A DNA stretch of 64,000 bases from contig DF237373.1 in NCBI GenBank assembly GCA_000708835.1, forward strand, positions 6,106-70,105. Reading direction: 5' to 3'. Both the position numbers and the translations under genes were made by a program. The notes beneath the pieces were generated by a model. It saw nothing but the letters and a program-made list of their open reading frames with translations. It was not told where the DNA came from and ran no database searches. The DNA is from Klebsormidium nitens (Eukaryota; Streptophyta; Klebsormidiophyceae; Klebsormidiales; Klebsormidiaceae). Of this stretch, positions 57,907 to 64,000 are shown piece by piece. How positions within the stretch are numbered: the first letter of the stretch is position 1; each line of letters begins with the position of its first letter.

Positions 57907-59932
57907 ATGGACACCTCAGTGGCAGTTGCTTGCAGGACCTTGGGAAGCTCAGGTCTTCTGGCGGGTCACCCGCGCAGTGGATGCTCCAGTAGAACTTCTA
58001 GAGATGCAGATTGGAGCCAAAGGCGTAGTCAAGCTTGTAGCAGTTACTCCATGCATGTCCAACAAATGCCGCTGACTGACGCCGCACGGCGCACCAGCAG
58101 CAGACATACCAGCGTGGGTGGCAGGTTGTCAGAAAGGGGCTGCTTAGAGAAGAAGGCGCCTAGAGGTGCAGTGATCACTTGTTCCTTCAGAAAGCAATCA
58201 GAAGCTGCGGAAGCTCTTCGCATGACATCACAGGTGAGTTGGCGGGTAACCTGATCCCAGTTGCACATTTCATTGGTAACACCATACTGCGGTATGATCT
58301 TCTCCCCTTCCTTGATTTCTGTGCATGGCCGATTGGCGGGCCAGTGATTGCGATTCCTGAGTCTCTTCAGTTTTCAGTTTTTGTTTATGTCGAGAAGAAG
58401 AAAGCTTCAAGTCTGGTTGCAGCCTGGCAAGGCATCATGGCAGGCTTATGGGACGGTGTCACAGGTTCCTGCAATCACTGGCCAAGTGATCTTGCAGGAT
58501 GAAGGAGCTCATTCAAGTGGGCTTTGCTGGTTGTTTATCATCGTTGACTGTTCAGTGTAGGTCCCCATGTTGTCAACATCCTTAGGTTAAGGTTACAAGT
58601 GGCTCAAAAGCGCTTCTGCTTGAACATCAGCAATTAGGCCCGGTGATGTTCCGACTCTGCTAGATCACAAAAGTATCATATGAAACTCTATTAATGCTGG
58701 CTATTCCGCCTCCAGATACGAGTGTCCGAGAGCAGCCTTTCCGTCTTCTTTGAAGCATCTCATATCTTCGAGACTGTTCAAAGGGGATTATTTGATATTG
58801 GGCAAAAGTTATTGGCTATAAGGTTCTCGTCTGTAATGCACTGCTCACGTTGTGCAATGTACAAATTACGTATGTGTCTATCTATCTTTTCGGAAGAGCG
58901 TCGGAATCTGCTTTTGGTATGGGTCATTCATCTGGGGACTTACTCCGCACCTTCGAATTACTGTAAATGCAGGCAAGGCAACCCGTTTGCTTGCAACCCG
59001 TCAAAGAGCTTGTTCAGTGCGTCGACCAGAAGGTGCACGATCCGTCCGAGCCAGCCCGTTCTCACTTACCCCAACGGATTGTCTCCCTGATTCTAAGTCT
59101 AGCGCTGTCCCTCGGACCCCTGAGCACGTTCACACCAGCCCATGCAACGGACAGTCCTCAGGTGGTCGGGGCTGCGGGGCTCCAGGACGGTGTAAAGACT
59201 CTATTAGACGCCACCAAAGACAGTTCGAACGGTCAGGCGAGTGCCGAGTCGGTAGTCAAGAAAGCTCAGGAGCTCAAAGCGAGTGCGTCCGCAGCCATAG
59301 AGAGAGCGAAGGAGAAGTCAAACAAAGTTCGGAAGGGGACTGCGACTTTGCTTGAGGCAGCGAAAGACGGCCCCGGGGGGAGAAAGGAAGCGGAGCAAGT
59401 GGCGCAGAAAGCGGACGAGCTCAAGGCTCAAACGTCCGAGGGCGTAAGCGCGACATTGGAAAGGGCTTCCAAGGTGAGGGAAGGGGCGAAGCTGCTCGCG
59501 GAGGCCGCCCAAATCGATTTACCGGGGGGTTCTGCGAGGCCGGTTGAGAGTGCTTCGGAGAGTGCTTCAAACAACCGGGGGAAGGAAAAGGAACCGGATA
59601 GAGAAAGCGGTTCAGGTTCGGTTTCCGAGTCGAACCGTCAGCAGAGTAAAGGGTCGGGAGATTTTGCTGGCGCGTTCAAGGACAAGATAGACAGCCTGAA
59701 GGAGGGGCTTGCGAAGACCCCCGAAGCGATTTCGAAGGGCTCGAAAGGAGCGGTGAAAGAAGAGGCGCCAGCGGGGGTCGAGAAAGGGGTTCGGGGGGCG
59801 GTTAAAGAGGGGGTTACGGGGAGTGTGAAAGAGGGTTTGAGCGGGGCGGTCACGGGCGGCCTGGGAGGGGGCGTGATGGGGAGCGTGATGGGAGCGGCGA
59901 AAGGAGCAGTGTCCGGGGCGCTCGAGAAGTGA
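57907..59932 (+). CDS. LEA-like protein with plastid presequence and possible thylakoid-lumen signal, 2 exons, 428 aa
   Basis: Exon 1 at 57907-58233 (109 aa, MDTSVAVACRTLGSSG..) is Ser/Arg-rich with few acidic residues, like a chloroplast presequence. It ends CAG/GTGAGT in phase 0. Exon 2 at 58973-59932 opens after AAATGCAG. Residues 145-167 (IVSLILSLALSLGPLSTFT then PAHA) form a hydrophobic stretch closing with AHA, a lumen-type cleavage site; no twin arginine precedes it. The mature part is Ala/Lys/Glu-rich with repeated LLxAAKD, KAxELKAxxS and ERAxKVREG, then a Gly-rich tail with repeats of the kind GAVKEGVTGSVKEGL and GGxMGSVMGAAKGAVSG. I recognise no named family; LEA-like is a composition-based call. 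An alternative single-exon start at 58967 is possible, but exon 1 gives a far better presequence. Confidence 0.75.
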
Positions 59933-60186
59933 GGACATGTAAGAAATGATGACAAATGCCTTGCAGGTTTGTCAGATATGTACAAGCTAAAGCAGGAAGC
60001 ATCACAGTCAAAAAGTTCCTACAGTAGATGCGTCAAAAAGAGAGACGAGTGAGACAATAATATACTGGCCGGTCCCGTGGCCGGTTTGCAAATTAAGTTC
60101 GTAAGCCTGGCTACAGATTTTTTAGGAAGATTTGCTCAAAGCACTGGAACGGCTAACATTGTAAAGATTTCATTTTTGATTTACAA

Positions 60187-60607
60187 CTACTCCTTTTCCT
60201 CTTCCTCTGACAAGTCGCTCTTCACGATCTTGGTGAAGTTTGTGAAATTTTCCGTGTCGCTGATTTTCCGTTGGGTTGAATTCAATGTAGAAAATTGCCT
60301 TCTCATAGTCTGATCTGCGACCTACCTGCTCAAGACGATAACTTGGAGGAGTCTAACCAATCATTTCTGCTAGTCTGCTTCTGCGACCTACTCTCTTGGA
60401 CCCAGCTATTCGTTCTTCCTCTGCCTCTTGTCTTCTTGAATCCTCGAGATCGAAAGGATTAAAAAGGCGAACTGTCGAAGCTGGGAGGAAAGCACTTCGA
60501 CTCGCCTTCTTGGTGGCAGCATAAGCGCGGCGGTTGGATATCGAACGAACAAATTCTGCCCTATTATAAGGATTTTCTGGTGATGATTTTGTCTGATACT
60601 CACCCAT
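60187..60607 (-). CDS. Possible small hypothetical gene or gene remnant, 2 exons, about 125 aa
   Basis: Exon 1 at 60607-60358 starts MGEYQTKSSPENPYNRAEF and is charged, with RLFNPFDLEDSRRQEAEEER. It would splice at ATTG/GTTAGA to 60314 (GGTCGCAG/ATCAG) and end with the acidic tail SDLSEEEEKE and TAG at 60187. The phases agree, but the intron would be only 43 nt, shorter than any other in the window. Read straight through, exon 1 meets a TAG, after which the same frame stays open again for about 59 codons. The word GTAGGTCGCAGA occurs on both sides of the junction about 75 bp apart, so a small duplication may have broken an older frame. Family unknown. Confidence 0.3.
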
Positions 60608-61480
60608 CGTCTACGTGCCCTTAATTTCAGTAATTTCGTCTGCTTTATAATCAGTGGCATTTGACTTGATCTCCATATGTTCACATCCAGCAGTTGCTCA
60701 CTTCATGCTGTTTTTGTCTGGGACTTGCAAAGGCCGAGGTTCCAAGTATCTTGTGAAAGAGAAACGAGGACCTGCTCCAGAGCCTGTCGTGTTATTGAAA
60801 GACGTCCCGTTACATTGCATACATGAAGTTCTGTGTTCAACAGTGAAAAAGTGAAAACAGTGAAAGTTAGGGTTCTAGTCTATCGTAATCCTAAACGCCT
60901 GTAGAGAATGGATCATCCTATACCGTCGATCCCCTCTACGTACCTTCTCCTGTTTGAACCGTCCGATCGTTGTCAAAATGTCGGCCGGCGTACCGGGCAA
61001 CATTGGTTTCCGGGACCGGTATCGTACCGCGTCTCGATCTCTGCATGCAGCCCCTCTGTGCGTTTTACGTGGCGCACTCTGCGCCCGCCTGATGTGGCTA
61101 ACGTTTTGCTGATTGGCGGGCGCTGGCGACGAATGCATGCATGACGGATGCAGCCCCCATTGCCAGCTCATCCTCAGAACAGATGCACTTTGATTCTCAA
61201 AGATCCTCGTCACTGGTTTAGGTATGTTCAGTCGCATTGCAGTTTGCAGCTCTGAGCTCATCTGTTGACTCTTTCATTTGAGAAGAAGAGGAAGAAGACT
61301 GCTTCAAGATTGCAGAATTCACCAAACATTGCTTCCACCACTAAGATCTTCACCCTCAGCACCTCCCTCCATCTTGCAACCACCAATTCGTACCACCTTT
61401 CACTGAGTCAGCTCAATCTTGTCTGCAATACTGCGCACACATTGCCAATTGTAGAGTCTGATCACTTCGAGCGAATCATC
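60608..61480. promoter_or_regulatory. Upstream region of the third LEA-like gene with an ABRE-type TACGTGGC
   Basis: TACGTGGC at 61066-61073 fits the abscisic-acid-responsive element (C/T)ACGTGGC and lies about 410 bp upstream of the ATG at 61481. No coding segment was recognised here. The motif is seen directly; its function is inferred. Confidence 0.45.
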
Positions 61481-63707
61481 ATGGCTTCCACTATCTCCAC
61501 TGCATCCATCAACATGGTGGCACCCGCAGGGGTTGCGAGCAGGGTGACCTCCTCAAGCCAGAGCATTTCTAGCACTGCTGCATTGGCACCTTGCACCAGA
61601 ACCTTCAAGGCCAGCAGGAGAACTCTCCCTGCGGTAAGCCAGCGGCCTGGTTCAATGAGGTTACAATTCCAAACTCGAAGATGCTCTGCTTGAGATAAGA
61701 AGTGGTGAATTGTGATTGCATTGGACATGTATGTGCAACTTGCGCAGAAAGTGGTTATTGACTTGATAAGCTCTCAAGGATGGCAGTAAACAGATGCACT
61801 GGGGAAGGAAGTTGTAACGGTCAGTGCAGTGAAGCAGATGGTGGTGGTGGCTTTGAAGGAAGTGAGAGTTGCAATGTAACAGTGGGGATGAAGTTGAAAG
61901 CTTGAAGACAACTGTGGTGATTGGCCAAGCTCTATAACATGATCACATGTACCAGAAATGGTATGTAACATACAGGTTGCATTGATTGATAGATGATTGC
62001 AGAGTAACTGCATACAGTCTAGTCATCAGCTGTGACGAAGTTGGAGATTGTGGTTGTCCTTTCCACCATTCTCCATTGTCACTTTTCTGTACAGTTTACG
62101 AAGCGTTACTCTCAAGTTTAGATTAGTAGCCCTTGGATGTCTTGTCTTCTTTTCAAGGGCGTCGGAGCTCTATTCTTGACAGACTGGGCGCCAGTCCTTT
62201 GTAGAGATTTGCAAAGGCCAGTGTAGCATAAAGCTGTGACAAGTCTTGTCCAGGATAATCAGCCCTAGCAGCTCGAGTTCTCACTGAGCCAAAACGATGA
62301 CATCCTGAGCTCAACAATTACATTTAAGCACAAGTCATCCTTATAACAAGGCCATTTTTAGCAAGTCTTTCTAGTTCACAATGTGCTGAGAAAGAAGAAA
62401 CCTCACCCCTTGGCAAGGTTCGACTTCAGTACACTGCTGTTTCTGTACTATCTCACAGAGAGTACAGCTCTGCAGCCGGCCCTCCATAAGCTCTGAAAAT
62501 GAAGTTCCCCAGTAGCAGCCTGGCAACGTTTGGAGATCCCATTTGCATGCACAGTTTGACTCACCCACTCAGCAAACCAAACCAATCCTTCTCCAGCTTC
62601 CCCGAAGCCATCATTGCAAGAACGACCTTTCACCTTACATTCCCTCATGCCTCATTCCTCTCTCCAATCTACATAGTGCAGCTGACAAACCCAATGCTCT
62701 TCTCGCTTACGGTCTGTCACCAGTATCAGCCCCAATCTTGATACCAATTTAAGTGTATGTCATCCCTCCACTTTTCAGGTCCGCGCCTCTGCCTCCCAGG
62801 AGAAGCGGTCTGGCCCCGCTCAGCTCCTTGCGGGCTTGGGAGCTGCCGCCCTCATTGCCAGCAGCGGAGTGAACCCTGAGGCTGCCAATGCCGCCTGGGT
62901 GCCCCGCCCCTCTATCCAGGAGAAGGTCGAGGACGCGTCTCCCAAGGAGGCTATCAAGGTTGTCAGGGACGTGTTTGGAAATATCAAGGATGACGCCAGC
63001 TCCGCTGCCAAAGATCTGCAGGTGAGTTGTTTGCTGTCACAAAAAGGTTTGATGTTGCTTCCTCTTGTCAAGCAAGTGTCCATCATGAACACGAAAAGGT
63101 GTGAGAATGGAGATGTTGAACTGAGCTTGGAATAGCATTCTGTACTCTCTTATGCCAGCATGAGGATTGCTTAGGTAAATAGAGGAGAAACCAGCGGTTC
63201 TATAAGAAGGCAGAAGGAGGTTCAAGTGCGAAAGCATTCAACCTCCCCGAGATGGGGTATATCCTTGTCTTCGCAGCCATCCTGAGCAAGCTCCTCTCCT
63301 TTTTCCAGGCCCAGGCCCCCTCCCCCTCCTTCAGCTTCCCCAACCCCTTCGCCAGCAACCCCCTCGACCAGGCCAAGGATGCTGCACAGAGCGCTGACCG
63401 CACAGCCAAGGACACCGCCAAATCCGCCCTCGGTTCCAACCCCCTGAACAAGGCCAAGAACATTGCTCAGAGCGCCGACTCTCAGGCCAAGAGCGCGGCC
63501 AAGGACGCGGACAGGTCTGCCAAGAACATCTTCGGGTTGCCGTCTAACCCCCTTGCGGGTTTGGGGGATAAGGTGCAGGGCAGCGCTGAGCAGGCAAAGG
63601 GCGGGGTCAAGGAGGCGGTTGGGAGCGTAACCGGGTCTAACCCTGTGGCTGGAGGAAAGAACATTCTGGGTCAGGCTGTTGACAAGGTGCAGGGCAATGC
63701 CGAGCAG
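61481..63707 (+). CDS. LEA-like plastid protein with lumen-type signal, first three exons; runs off the window
   Basis: Exons: 61481-61633 (51 aa), 62779-63021 (81 aa), 63309-63707 (133 aa), all phase 0, the last ending CAG/GTGAGA. No later exon or stop is evident before 64000, so the gene is partial here. Exon 1 (MASTISTASINMVAPAG..) is a Ser/Thr/Ala-rich chloroplast presequence, much like that of the gene at 52826-56658. Exon 2 adds a hydrophobic stretch LLAGLGAAALIASSG ending AANA/A, the form of a thylakoid-lumen signal. The mature part has LEA-like repeats: KAKNIAQSAD, QAKDAAQSADRTAKDTAKSA, DKVQGSAEQAKGGVKEAVGS and DKVQGNAEQ. It is probably related to the other two LEA-like genes in this cluster. 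The named family is uncertain; the repeat character and targeting are clear. Confidence 0.8.
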
Positions 63708-64000
63708 GTGAGACACATCTTTCACATTGAACCTTCTTTCAATGATCCTGAGTGATTGACTTGTCTGGTCACCAAAGTGTATTTTCCCAGGCCTTTTGAG
63801 AGTCTCGAACGAAACATGAGATTTACACTTACAAAGAGACAACACGCAGAAGCGCGAGCAGTACAACAAAATTCGGAAAGTTAAGAGGCCATTGCAATAG
63901 TCGCCTCTGCTGGTATTCGTTCGTCTCAGTCGAGGAAGTAAATTCGTTGGAGCAGCTCGACGTGAGAAGTACCAAGGTTTACTGCACATGGTATGGGAAC

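Noticed and set aside
1-64000. tRNA, rRNA or CRISPR features
   Set aside because: I looked for tRNA B-box-like GGTTCGAA words with pairing arms and for regularly spaced repeats and found none that hold up. A covariance-model scan would be decisive and could not be run here.

Overview
The window is nuclear DNA of a green, plant-lineage eukaryote. Every well-supported gene is split into short exons with GT-AG (twice GC-AG) introns, three genes carry chloroplast-type presequences, one encodes a plant-type B3 protein, and one encodes TEDC1, a centriole/basal-body protein expected only where flagellate cells are made. Split genes, plastid LEA-like proteins and a centriole gene together suggest a streptophyte alga. 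Klebsormidium-like is my inference, not proven here.

Layout, left to right. 148-2291 (-): prefoldin subunit 6, divergent from a 13-exon serine carboxypeptidase at 2753-10175 (+). 11979-19485 (-): NIMA-related (NEK-like) protein kinase with a very long, mostly single-exon tail. 19486-22915: intergenic stretch with hairpins, a fold-back element and a possible two-exon gene for a small secreted protein. 22916-27666 (-): translation release factor eRF1. 28739-34618 (-): B3-domain protein in which the B3 core exon occurs three times. 36868-42389 (-): TEDC1. 43011-51278 (+): DDX11/CHL1-type iron-sulfur helicase, divergent from TEDC1. 52826-56658 (-), 57907-59932 (+) and 61481-beyond the right edge (+): three LEA-like Ala/Lys-rich proteins with plastid presequences, one apparently stromal and two with lumen-type second signals. 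A short possible gene lies at 60187-60607 (-).

Exon limits were set by hand from splice sites, reading-phase continuity and remembered family motifs. Summed exon lengths are divisible by three for every complete gene model.

The most interesting theme is structural. Several genes carry tandem duplications that include a splice junction: a donor copied about five times in the carboxypeptidase, an acceptor copied in eRF1, an acceptor plus half an exon copied in TEDC1. Whole phase-0 exons are amplified in the B3 gene and, with their introns, in the LEA gene. The window may show stages from junction duplication to repeat-protein growth.
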